NCBI GenBank assembly: GCA_900754965.1 | Contig: CAAEEO010000040.1 | Location: 1-20,796 of the forward strand | DNA from: an uncultured Oscillospiraceae bacterium | GTDB taxonomy: Bacteria > Bacillota > Clostridia > Oscillospirales > Oscillospiraceae | DNA: 20,796 nucleotides | Direction of reading: 5' to 3' | Part shown: piece by piece, positions 8,047-14,572 of the stretch | Position numbering within the stretch: the first letter of the stretch is position 1 | How the letters are laid out: the number at the start of each line of letters is the position of its first letter | Notes under the pieces: model-generated | The model's database searches: none | Seen by the model: the letters and a program-made list of their open reading frames with translations, nothing else | What the model was told of the DNA's origin: nothing | Position numbers and translations under genes: made by a program

Positions 8047-8099
8047 CCGAGTTTGATTCTGATTCTAGTATCCGTATTTTACGCAGCACAAGTCGCTAT
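8024..8099 (-). promoter_or_regulatory. Putative antiterminator pairing (segment 2 with terminator segments 3/4)
   Basis: Read on the transcript, 8099-8084 (core AGCGACTTGTGCTG) can pair with 8038-8024 (core CAGCATGATCGCT). This gives 15 pairs with one bulged C at 8092 and three G-U wobbles. The helix can continue after a 7-nt bulge with TACGG (8076-8072) against CCGTA (8043-8039). It uses the 5' arm, loop and part of the 3' arm of the terminator, so the two folds exclude each other. The 5' strand overlaps the last leader codons and the stop, where a terminating ribosome would mask it. Pairing was worked out by hand and no energies were calculated. Confidence 0.7.
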
Positions 8100-8162
8100 T
8101 ACTTTTTTGGTGGTAAAGTAATAGTAGGTAAAGTATGCAAATGCGAAAGATACGAATTTCAT
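8079..8162 (-). CDS. Phe/Tyr-rich leader peptide of the aro operon (27 aa)
   Basis: A 27-codon frame between the aro promoter and aroF. It has its own ribosome binding site, AAGGAAG (8176-8170), 7 bp before ATG, and ends in TAA at 8081-8079. Phe occurs at residues 3, 6, 8, 11 and 16, and Tyr at 10, 13, 14 and 15, with the core FAFAYFTYYYF. Nine of 14 residues from 3 to 16 are Phe or Tyr, and there is no Trp or His. The composition matches the two end products of the operon. The rest (TTKKVIATCAA) is ordinary. The architecture resembles the enterobacterial pheL/trpL/hisL leader peptides: ribosomes stalling at Tyr/Phe codons should free the antiterminator. No homologue is known to me. Confidence 0.85.
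   Translation of the reverse strand: MKFVSFAFAYFTYYYFTTKKVIATCAA
8096..8124 (-). promoter_or_regulatory. Putative 1:2 (pause-type) hairpin over the control codons
   Basis: On the transcript, CTATTACTTT (8124-8115) and AAAGTAATAG (8105-8096) form a perfect 10-bp stem with a 9-nt loop. The 5' arm contains the codons for Tyr14, Tyr15 and Phe16 of the leader peptide. The 3' arm ends inside the 5' strand of the antiterminator (overlap at 8099-8096). This matches the position of the 1:2 pause hairpin in classical attenuators. A ribosome at the Tyr codons would melt it. Confidence 0.7.
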
Positions 8163-8191
8163 ACAGGGACTTCCTTTGAATTGATGGCAAT

Positions 8192-8221
8192 AAGATACAC
8201 CCGTGAACGGGGGTTTGTCAA
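8192..8221 (-). promoter_or_regulatory. Promoter of the aro operon leader
   Basis: A perfect -35 box TTGACA (8221-8216) is followed by an 18-bp spacer and a -10-like TATCTT (8197-8192). Directly upstream of the -35 is an A-rich tract (AAAAAAAATAAAAAAATCG), the stop region of the glycosyltransferase gene, which resembles an UP element. The spacer contains an inverted repeat (CCCGT GA ACGGG read on the plus strand). Transcription would start near 8185, about 22 nt before the leader peptide ATG. Confidence 0.75.
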
Positions 8222-8229
8222 CGATTTTT

Positions 8230-9300
8230 TTATTTTTTTTGCTGGAACACCCATTCTCGCTGAATGATAAAACTGAGGAAAAACAGTCCGGTGTCCACCA
8301 GGGCTTTCAGCACCGTCAAAAGCAGATCTTTTCCCGGGGCCACAGCGTTTTCCAACAGGGAGACCAGTCCGGCGGACAGGAGCATCTGCGGGATTGCCAG
8401 ACAGTAGTACCGCAGCAGGGCTTTGGGATAGCTGACCTGGGCGCGGAACACCACTTTCTGGTTCATATTGAAGTTATAGAACGAGGAGAGAACTCGGGCG
8501 ATGACGGTGGACAGGAGCACGGCGTAAGGCCCGTCCGGAATCAGGTGCATGGCGGTGAAAAACACGGCCAGATCCAGCAATGTGGCGGACAAAGAGGAGA
8601 ACATGAACACGAAAATCAGCTTCATGATCTTCAAAGAGTCCAGAATGGGACGGAAGTGGGTGCCTTCGTTTTTTCCCTCATAGACCGTTTCGATAGGCAC
8701 TTCCAGAAAGTCGATGCCCTGCCGTTTCATGGTCAAAAGCATATTGGTCTCATACTCGAACCGCTCGCCCCTGATTTGGCAGAATCCCTCCAGATAGTCC
8801 CGGGGAATGGCGCGCAGGCCGGTCTGAGTATCCGACAGGCGGATGCCGCAGCCCAACAGAAACAGGGCGGAGGTGAATTTGTTGCCGCTTTTGCTTTTGG
8901 GCGGGACCTGGGGGAGGCTGAAATCCCGGCAGCCCAGAATCACCTTGTTCGGATGCTCCAGCATGGCCTGGGCGCAGGCGATGATGTCCTTGAGCAGATG
9001 CTGCCCGTCTCCGTCGATGGTGACGGCGCCCAGGGAATGGGGACGGTTTTGGCAGATATAGGAAAATGCGGTTTTCAAGGCTCTGCCTTTGCCTTTGTTT
9101 CCCTCATGGGTCAAAACGGTGCAGGCGGGGTAGGCCGCGGCCTGTTCAAACCAGGTCAGCCGATCCGGACTGCTGCCGTCATTGACAATCAGAATGTCGG
9201 CAAATCCGGCGCGTACCAGACCCTGTACCACTTGCAGGAACCGTTCATCCGGGTCCAGAGAAGGCAGGACGATGGTCACGTCCGTCAAATAGTTTGCCAT
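8230..9300 (-). CDS. Bifunctional family 2 glycosyltransferase / GtrA-like membrane protein
   Basis: An N-terminal GT2 glycosyltransferase (to about residue 220) has IVNDGSS (nucleotide-sugar binding), the acidic DGDGQH motif and GCRDF, resembling polyprenyl-phosphate sugar transferases. The C-terminal part (~230-355) is a GtrA-like domain with about four membrane segments (e.g. LIFVFMFSSLSATLLDLAVF). GtrA proteins are linked to flipping or handling undecaprenyl-phosphate-bound sugars. The fusion suggests synthesis and translocation of a lipid-linked sugar for envelope decoration; donor and acceptor are unknown. ATG at 9300 is preferred because AAGGG sits 6 bp upstream; the ATG two codons earlier (9306) is too close. 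Last gene of a three-gene leftward envelope operon. Confidence 0.88.
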   Translation of the reverse strand: MANYLTDVTIVLPSLDPDERFLQVVQGLVRAGFADILIVNDGSSPDRLTWFEQAAAYPACTVLTHEGNKGKGRALKTAFSYICQNRPHSLGAVTIDGDGQHLLKDIIACAQAMLEHPNKVILGCRDFSLPQVPPKSKSGNKFTSALFLLGCGIRLSDTQTGLRAIPRDYLEGFCQIRGERFEYETNMLLTMKRQGIDFLEVPIETVYEGKNEGTHFRPILDSLKIMKLIFVFMFSSLSATLLDLAVFFTAMHLIPDGPYAVLLSTVIARVLSSFYNFNMNQKVVFRAQVSYPKALLRYYCLAIPQMLLSAGLVSLLENAVAPGKDLLLTVLKALVDTGLFFLSFIIQREWVFQQKK

Positions 9301-9352
9301 AGACATCCCTTTCCAATCAAAAAATACAATGTGCTGTGCCTGTCCGCACCGC

Positions 9353-10420
9353 TTAGAACATGGCGATTTCTGCTACCCGCCAACCGTTGGCTGTGTCGGC
9401 CAACAGGATATGCATCTGGTTTTCCGTGTCGCCGGTGGCAGTATGCAGCGTGTAATAGGCGTCACACAGGGCAGCATCGCCGAAGTACCGGAAATTTTCC
9501 AGAGAAATGTCCCCTGTGGTGGCGGTCACACCGTGAACCCAGCTCAGACCGTCCATGGCGGCGTCTATCCGCTGGGACAAAATACTGTTGGGAATCAGAT
9601 AGGCTTTCACCCCGTCAGGGCCGTCGGAGGCGTTGGAGGTGAAGGTCAAGTACGCGGTGAGAAATTGCCGGGCGTAGTCCGTCAGCTGCTGTTCCAACGC
9701 TGCCGGGCACTGTTCGATGACGGAAATATGCCCCTCGCTGGATTCTACCAGATAGCGGCTACTGTCCGAGAGGTGAACCTGAGGTTCCCGGAACAGCAGA
9801 CCCAGGTCATAGGTGGCGGCGCCGTCCATCTCCGGCAGACTGTCCGCATAAGGCTCCAACTCGGCATACAGACCGATGCCGGTGCGGAGGGAGTCGTCCA
9901 GGGGCACGCCGTTGACTTCCAGAACGGCCTGTTCCGGGGCGGTGAGGGTGTATGCCTGCCCCAGGGCGGTGAAATCATAGGTCACATCCCGCAGCTGCCA
10001 GGTGTCAAAGCCGAAACTGAGCAGCCGGGGCTCGCCCCGTTCCAGGCGGACGGTGCCCACCTCCCGCTTATCCAAGCGCAGGGTGTAGACCGGAGTTTCC
10101 TGGGTATATTCCCCCACGGTCTTTCGGAAAGTCAGTTCCTGCGTTTCCGTCAGTTCCGCAATGGCGGCGATGATCTCTTCTGCAGACTCGAAGGGGGAGG
10201 CGTTGGATTTGGCCCATGCCCATTCCTCTGCCTCGGCGCGGAGATCTGCCGGAGCCTGCTGTGCCAGATAGGCGTCCATCACGCCGTCTGTGCGGGAAAG
10301 TTCATAGGCTGCCGTCCATTTCCAGAAGAAAAACAGCCCCACGGCGATCAGCGCCAGCGCCACGCACACATAGATCAGCAGCCCTTTCCAAAACCGGTGT
10401 TTCTTAGTTGTTGTATCCAT
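9353..10420 (-). CDS. Single-span membrane protein of unknown function
   Basis: A 355-residue protein that I do not recognise. A basic N-terminus (TTKKHRFWKG) is followed by one transmembrane segment (~11-33), and the remaining ~320 residues should be outside the membrane. This part is rich in Ala, Leu, Glu and Thr, with no Cys cluster or catalytic motif that I can identify; its C-terminal portion (near residues 320-352) resembles small mixed alpha/beta folds seen in secreted proteins. ATG at 10420 is chosen because GAGGTGG lies 5 bp upstream; the GTG three codons earlier lacks this spacing. It starts 10 bp after the phosphodiester glycosidase-domain gene, so it probably works with it and the following glycosyltransferase in the cell envelope. 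Confidence 0.75.
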   Translation of the reverse strand: MDTTTKKHRFWKGLLIYVCVALALIAVGLFFFWKWTAAYELSRTDGVMDAYLAQQAPADLRAEAEEWAWAKSNASPFESAEEIIAAIAELTETQELTFRKTVGEYTQETPVYTLRLDKREVGTVRLERGEPRLLSFGFDTWQLRDVTYDFTALGQAYTLTAPEQAVLEVNGVPLDDSLRTGIGLYAELEPYADSLPEMDGAATYDLGLLFREPQVHLSDSSRYLVESSEGHISVIEQCPAALEQQLTDYARQFLTAYLTFTSNASDGPDGVKAYLIPNSILSQRIDAAMDGLSWVHGVTATTGDISLENFRYFGDAALCDAYYTLHTATGDTENQMHILLADTANGWRVAEIAMF

Positions 10421-10430
10421 TTGGGCCACC

Positions 10431-11462
10431 TCACTTTACCAAGAATGCTGTGGGCAAAGGTCGGATGCCCACCACGGAGGCGCAGCGGTTGACATATCCG
10501 TCGCCGAACCACATCATGGAGGAAGAACCGCCGTCCAGGTTGCAGGCATTGACCGCGCCATATTCCAGCATGATGTCAGCCAGATCGTTGTAGGTGGCGC
10601 CCAGACTGTGAGCCTGCCGGCCGTCCACCACCAGAAGGAGCACTGCGCCGTCTGCCCGCTGCCCGATGGCGGTGCGGGGATTGACGCCGGAAACCAGGGT
10701 GCTGGCATCGTTGGGCTCGCCGTTGACCACCAGTGTGGGGCCGAAAGTGCAGCCGAACTGAATCTCTTTCTCCCGGGCCTGTTCCGGGGTCATATTGCCG
10801 GTGTGCAAAATAGCGTCGCTGTCAAAGCCCACAAAGGGATAGGCCGTGCCCTCATTGGCATAAAACACTTCGCCGTCTACAATGGTCATGCCCTCGGGGA
10901 TGCCGCCGGTGCCCTGACCGTTGGGGTCATAGAATCCGCCGGCGTTGACGCCTGCGATGCAATCATAGGTTTTCACCATCTGTTCCACCGTCAGGCCCGT
11001 GCCGCCAAAGGAAGAAGGGGTGCCCATCATGATGCGGGTGGGGTCCAGCACCACCATCATATATCCCACATATCCGGCGCCGGTGACGGTTTCCAGAATA
11101 ATGCCGTCCCCGTCCTCGTCGGTCAGACCGTAGTCATTGCCGGTCTCCTCGCCATTGCCGATCTGAACCAGGGAGGTATCCGTTTCCTCGATTTCCGTCT
11201 CGGTGTATTTCCCGGCCTCGATGGCATCAATCTCTTCCTGAGACAGGTACAGATTGGCCAGCCAGCCCACAGCGCTGGTTTCCCGAACGCTCATCACAAA
11301 CAGATCCCGGGCGGCGGGACTGGGGCCTTTACACAAAATGAACATGATCCCATACAGGGCCACTGCAAGCAGCAGCACAGTGACCAACAGGACTGTCAGA
11401 AATTTTCCAAACCCGGCCAGAATGCGTTTGCCAACGCCGGGGCGTTTCTCCGTAGTCTGCAT
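10431..11462 (-). CDS. Membrane-anchored phosphodiester glycosidase (NAGPA-like) domain protein
   Basis: A 343-residue protein with an N-terminal membrane anchor (~20-43) and an extracellular domain resembling the NAGPA/phosphodiester glycosidase family, often annotated as exopolysaccharide biosynthesis protein. Supporting motifs are AGVNAGGFYDPNG, FGPTLVVNGE, NPRTAIGQRADG, VDGRQAHSLGAT and NACNLDGGSSSMM. Members cleave sugar phosphodiester bonds; here the target could be a teichoic-acid-like or capsular polymer (inference). An acidic stretch (TETEIEETDTS) precedes the domain. ATG at 11462 is preferred to 11483 because AAAGG lies 8 bp upstream. First gene of the leftward envelope operon, divergent from the LTA-synthase-like gene. 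Confidence 0.87.
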   Translation of the reverse strand: MQTTEKRPGVGKRILAGFGKFLTVLLVTVLLLAVALYGIMFILCKGPSPAARDLFVMSVRETSAVGWLANLYLSQEEIDAIEAGKYTETEIEETDTSLVQIGNGEETGNDYGLTDEDGDGIILETVTGAGYVGYMMVVLDPTRIMMGTPSSFGGTGLTVEQMVKTYDCIAGVNAGGFYDPNGQGTGGIPEGMTIVDGEVFYANEGTAYPFVGFDSDAILHTGNMTPEQAREKEIQFGCTFGPTLVVNGEPNDASTLVSGVNPRTAIGQRADGAVLLLVVDGRQAHSLGATYNDLADIMLEYGAVNACNLDGGSSSMMWFGDGYVNRCASVVGIRPLPTAFLVK

Positions 11463-11501
11463 GAAAAAAACCTTTCTCGTCATAAAATTCTATTCAAGTT
11501 C

Positions 11502-11530
11502 AATATACCACGATGTGAAAGCAATCACAA
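11502..11530 (-). promoter_or_regulatory. Promoter of the leftward envelope operon
   Basis: On the minus strand, TTGTGA (11530-11525), a 17-bp spacer and TATATT (11507-11502) form a plausible sigma-A promoter about 40 bp before the ATG at 11462. It is divergent from the promoter at 11571-11599. Confidence 0.6.
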
Positions 11531-11570
11531 GGCTTTTCCCCTTTTTTCGACAGAATACAACAAAATCTGG

Positions 11571-11599
11571 TTGTTTTTTAATAGTGCCGGGATTATAAT
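11571..11599 (+). promoter_or_regulatory. Promoter of the LTA-synthase-like gene
   Basis: TTGTTT (11571-11576), a 17-bp spacer and a perfect TATAAT (11594-11599). Transcription would start near 11606, so the TTG at 11606 cannot be the translation start and the TTG at 11672 is supported. Confidence 0.7.
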
Positions 11600-11671
11600 G
11601 TTCTGTTGAAAGTTTTACAGGAAATTGATAAAAATGGCCCTTGGGGCAAGAGCAAAAAAGGAGGCTCTGCG

Positions 11672-14053
11672 TTGGAGCGCAAGCAATTTTTTACACCGGA
11701 GAGAAAGCAGATTCTGAAACCGTTGGCAGGAAACGCCCTGTTCTGGGTGCTGACGCTGCTGTATCTGGAGACCGTGCTGCATTGGGCGGTCTTTGGTGGG
11801 ATTTCTGCCCGGTATCCGTACCTGATCGGATTCACTGTGGTGATCGGAATGGTCTTTTCCGGCCTGACGCAGGGAAACCGGCGGGGAAACGGACTGGTCA
11901 GTCTGATCGTGGTATGCGTCCTGTGCGTGCTGTATGATTCCCAGATCGTGTATCATGCCATTTTTGGCTCCATGTATTCCCTGTCGATGATGGGCATGGG
12001 CGGCCAGGCAGTGACCAGTTTTTTCAAAGAGATGATGCTGTCTATTCTGGAAAATCTCTTTCCGCTGCTGATGGGGTTGCTGCCCATCCCGGTTACATGC
12101 CTGCTGCGGAAATTCGCGGGGGAAACGGTGTTCGGAAAACTGCGCAGACCCCGGCTGATCCTGTTGGCGGCGGCAGCGGTGCTGCAGGTGGTGATGCTGC
12201 TGACCCTGCGGATTGGCGGTACCGGATTTTACACCGTTTACAGCTACTACCACGGGGACGACGCTACCACCGACCAGTCGGCAGACAGTTTCGGTCTGCT
12301 GACCACCTTCCGTCTGGAGTTCCAGAAAATGTTCGGGCGGGAAACGGAAACGGACTATTTTGAACCCACCGGGCAGGCGGAAGTGCAGGAGACGGTATAT
12401 GGATACAATGTATTGGACATTGATTTTGATGCCCTGTCTGCCAAAACAGAGGATGAGCGCATCCAGGCGCTGAACGATTACTGCGCCAGTCTTACCGGCA
12501 CCCAGAAAAACGAATACACCGGGATGCTGGAGGATTACAATCTGATTGTGCTGTGCGCGGAGTCGTTTTCCAGCGCCGCCATCGACCCGGAACTGACGCC
12601 CACGCTGTACCGGATGGCCAACGAGGGCATCGTCTTCAACAATTATTACAACACCTTCCCCAACACCACCACCGACGGGGAGTACGCCCTGTGTATGGGA
12701 TTGATGCCGGACACCGGGCGGGGCAAGCGGGACTCCAGTTTCTATGCCTCCCGCAACAGCTATCTGCCTATGGCGCTGGGGAACATTTTTGCCGAGCAGC
12801 GGGGCGTGGAAAGCTACGGATACCATAACTATCTGGGCAGCTATTACGGCCGATACCTGTCACATCCCAATATGGGCTACAAAATGAAATTTGCCGGGGC
12901 CGGTATGAACTTCACCACTTCCTGGCCTGCCTCGGATCTGGAGATGATGGAGCAGTCCCTTCCGGACTACCTGTCCCAGGAGCAGTTCAATGCCTATTAC
13001 ATGACGTTCTCCGGCCACTACAAATACAACACGGCGGTCAACCCCATGGCAGTGCGGAACTATGACGCGGTGCGGGATCTGCCTTATTCCGAGCCGGCAA
13101 AGTGTTATTTGAGCTGCAATATCGAACTGGAAAAGGCCATGGCCTACTTGATGGAGCAGCTGGAACAGGCCGGGGTGGCAGACCGGACGGCCATTGTTCT
13201 GGCAGGGGATCACTTCCCCTATGGCCTGACCAATGGGGAGTACGATGAGCTGATCGGCCATGAGACAGATTACTTTGAGCGATATAAAGATACCCTGATC
13301 TTCTGGGTAGGCGGCCTGGAAGAGCCGATTGTGGTGGATGAGTATTGCTGCAATATGGATGTGCTGCCAACGATTTTGAATCTGTGGGGCTTTGACTTCG
13401 ATTCCCGGCTGCTGGCGGGAACGGATGTGTTCTCGGAGGGGACCCACATGGCCGTTCTGGCCGATCAGAGTTTCCTGACAGACAAGGTCTGGTTTGACGC
13501 CAATACCAACACTGCGGTCTACCAGGTAGACGAAAGCACACTGGAGCCGAACTATCTGGACAACATGATCCGAACGGTGAAAAATAAGTTTACGATTTCT
13601 GCCTCTGTGCTGAATACGGCCTACTACAACTTTGTCTTTGGCAAGGATTCTGTGGTGGTGGATACCTCTGCCTGGATCACGGAAGAAGAGTGGAACGGTA
13701 CGGACAAACAGGAAACAGACGAGGAATCCACAGACCCCAACGGAGAGGTCACAGACCCTAACGGAGAAGTCACAGACCCCAACGGAGAGGTCACCGACCC
13801 CAACGGAGAGGTCACCGACCCCAACGGGGAAGTCACAGACCCCAACGGGGAAGTCACAGACCCCAACGGGGCGGTCACAGACCCTAACGGGGAAGTTACA
13901 GACCCCAACGGGGCGGTCACAGACCCTAACGGGGAAGTTACAGACCCCAACGCAGAGGTCATAGACCCCGAACCGGAACAGCCGGTGCCGCAGGAGGGGG
14001 CGGTGCAGCCGCTCACCCCGGAAGAGGGACAGGCTCCGGCGGAGTCTGTCTGA
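11672..14053 (+). CDS. LTA synthase family (sulfatase-fold) membrane protein with C-terminal heptad repeats
   Basis: A 793-residue polytopic enzyme. About five transmembrane segments lie in residues ~15-215 (e.g. NALFWVLTLLYLETVL). An extracellular sulfatase-fold domain (~285-600) has the residues expected of lipoteichoic acid synthases: metal ligand Glu297 in LCAESF, likely catalytic Thr333 in NTTTDGEY, and Asp513-His514 in AGDHFPYG. Such enzymes transfer glycerol-phosphate, or modify glycans with it, from phosphatidylglycerol. An unusual C-terminal tail (687-763) is eleven repeats of TDPNGEV-type heptads plus a Pro/Glu-rich end. The start is TTG, chosen because AAGGAGG stands 7 bp upstream. 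GIY-YIG follows directly. LTA synthesis or another envelope phosphotransfer cannot be told apart. Confidence 0.9.
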   Translation: MERKQFFTPERKQILKPLAGNALFWVLTLLYLETVLHWAVFGGISARYPYLIGFTVVIGMVFSGLTQGNRRGNGLVSLIVVCVLCVLYDSQIVYHAIFGSMYSLSMMGMGGQAVTSFFKEMMLSILENLFPLLMGLLPIPVTCLLRKFAGETVFGKLRRPRLILLAAAAVLQVVMLLTLRIGGTGFYTVYSYYHGDDATTDQSADSFGLLTTFRLEFQKMFGRETETDYFEPTGQAEVQETVYGYNVLDIDFDALSAKTEDERIQALNDYCASLTGTQKNEYTGMLEDYNLIVLCAESFSSAAIDPELTPTLYRMANEGIVFNNYYNTFPNTTTDGEYALCMGLMPDTGRGKRDSSFYASRNSYLPMALGNIFAEQRGVESYGYHNYLGSYYGRYLSHPNMGYKMKFAGAGMNFTTSWPASDLEMMEQSLPDYLSQEQFNAYYMTFSGHYKYNTAVNPMAVRNYDAVRDLPYSEPAKCYLSCNIELEKAMAYLMEQLEQAGVADRTAIVLAGDHFPYGLTNGEYDELIGHETDYFERYKDTLIFWVGGLEEPIVVDEYCCNMDVLPTILNLWGFDFDSRLLAGTDVFSEGTHMAVLADQSFLTDKVWFDANTNTAVYQVDESTLEPNYLDNMIRTVKNKFTISASVLNTAYYNFVFGKDSVVVDTSAWITEEEWNGTDKQETDEESTDPNGEVTDPNGEVTDPNGEVTDPNGEVTDPNGEVTDPNGEVTDPNGAVTDPNGEVTDPNGAVTDPNGEVTDPNAEVIDPEPEQPVPQEGAVQPLTPEEGQAPAESV
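13730..13960 (+). repeat. Eleven tandem 21-bp repeats (heptapeptide TDPNGEV)
   Basis: Exactly 231 bp, made of eleven in-frame units of the form ACAGACCCCAACGGAGAGGTC with a few substitutions (ACA/ACC, CCC/CCT, GAG/GAA/GCG). They encode TDPNGEV in most units, TDPNGAV in two, and TDPNAEV in the last. Near-identity at DNA level points to recent expansion or ongoing slippage; any change in copy number keeps the frame. Confidence 0.97.
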
Positions 14054-14065
14054 GTGGGCGGTTAT

Positions 14066-14377
14066 ATGTATTATCTTTACCTGCTCCGCTGTCAGGGGAA
14101 TACGCTGTATGCCGGGATTACCACGGAACTTGACCGCCGAATGAAACAGCACCGGGGAGAACTGGCCGGTGGCGCAAAGTATACGGCCGCCCATCCCCCG
14201 ACGGAATTGGCGGCGGCTTGGGTCGTGGCGGATCGCGCGGCGGCCTCCCGTCTGGAATGGGCAGTCAAGCGCCTTCCGCGATCGAAGAAAGAGGAACTGA
14301 TTGCCCGGCCGGAACAGCTGGGCATCCGGTATCCGGAAATCAAAAGTACGCCGGTTTGCCTGGAAAAACCGGATTGA
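14066..14377 (+). CDS. GIY-YIG domain protein (YhbQ-like)
   Basis: A 103-residue single-domain protein with the GIY-YIG nuclease fold: MYYLYLLRCQGNTLYAGIT, the catalytic Arg/Lys region LDRRMKQH, GAKYTAAHPP and the Glu-containing ASRLEWAVKRLPRSKKEELI. Stand-alone proteins of this family are widespread; their DNA-related role is poorly defined. ATG at 14066 fits the family N-terminus; GTG at 14054, directly after the preceding TGA, is an alternative adding four residues. It follows the LTA-synthase-like gene by 12 bp and ends in a strong terminator, so both are probably co-transcribed. Confidence 0.9.
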   Translation: MYYLYLLRCQGNTLYAGITTELDRRMKQHRGELAGGAKYTAAHPPTELAAAWVVADRAAASRLEWAVKRLPRSKKEELIARPEQLGIRYPEIKSTPVCLEKPD

Positions 14378-14391
14378 ATAGGAAGAAAAGG

Positions 14392-14430
14392 AGCCAGTCC
14401 CGAACCCATCGGTTCGGGACTGGCTTTTTT
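14392..14430 (+). terminator. Strong intrinsic terminator
   Basis: A perfect 15-bp stem, AGCCAGTCCCGAACC and GGTTCGGGACTGGCT, with loop CATC and a following T-run. It ends the LTA-synthase-like/GIY-YIG unit. Confidence 0.95.
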
Positions 14431-14470
14431 CGGAAAACGAATCCGTAAATTTTCTCGGAAATGGACGTTG

Positions 14471-14499
14471 TTGACAAGGGCTGTTTTGGTGGGTACAAT
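14471..14499 (+). promoter_or_regulatory. Promoter of the flavin oxidoreductase gene
   Basis: Perfect TTGACA (14471-14476), a 17-bp spacer and TACAAT (14494-14499). Transcription would start near 14506, which rules out an in-frame start at 14468. Confidence 0.85.
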
Positions 14500-14501
14500 T
14501 A

Positions 14502-14519
14502 GAACAATAGGAACAATAG
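14502..14519 (+). repeat. Tandem 9-bp repeat at the transcription start
   Basis: GAACAATAG occurs twice in direct succession immediately after the -10 box, overlapping the expected start of transcription. It could be an operator or be accidental; no repressor is identified. Confidence 0.6.
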
Positions 14520-14572
14520 GAAAAAAGGAACTGGAGACCCCAAAAACAGAAGTAAAAAAACGGAGTGTGACA

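Noticed and set aside
7992..8191. T-box riboswitch in front of aroF
   Set aside because: No AGGGUGGNACCGCG-type antiterminator sequence is present; the leader holds a translated aromatic-rich frame instead.
11593..11835. Small minus-strand frame (80 codons) at the divergent promoter
   Set aside because: It overlaps the start of the LTA-synthase-like gene and its promoter, with no ribosome binding site or recognisable domain.
13730..13960. CRISPR-like array
   Set aside because: Units are contiguous without spacers and encode an in-frame heptapeptide.
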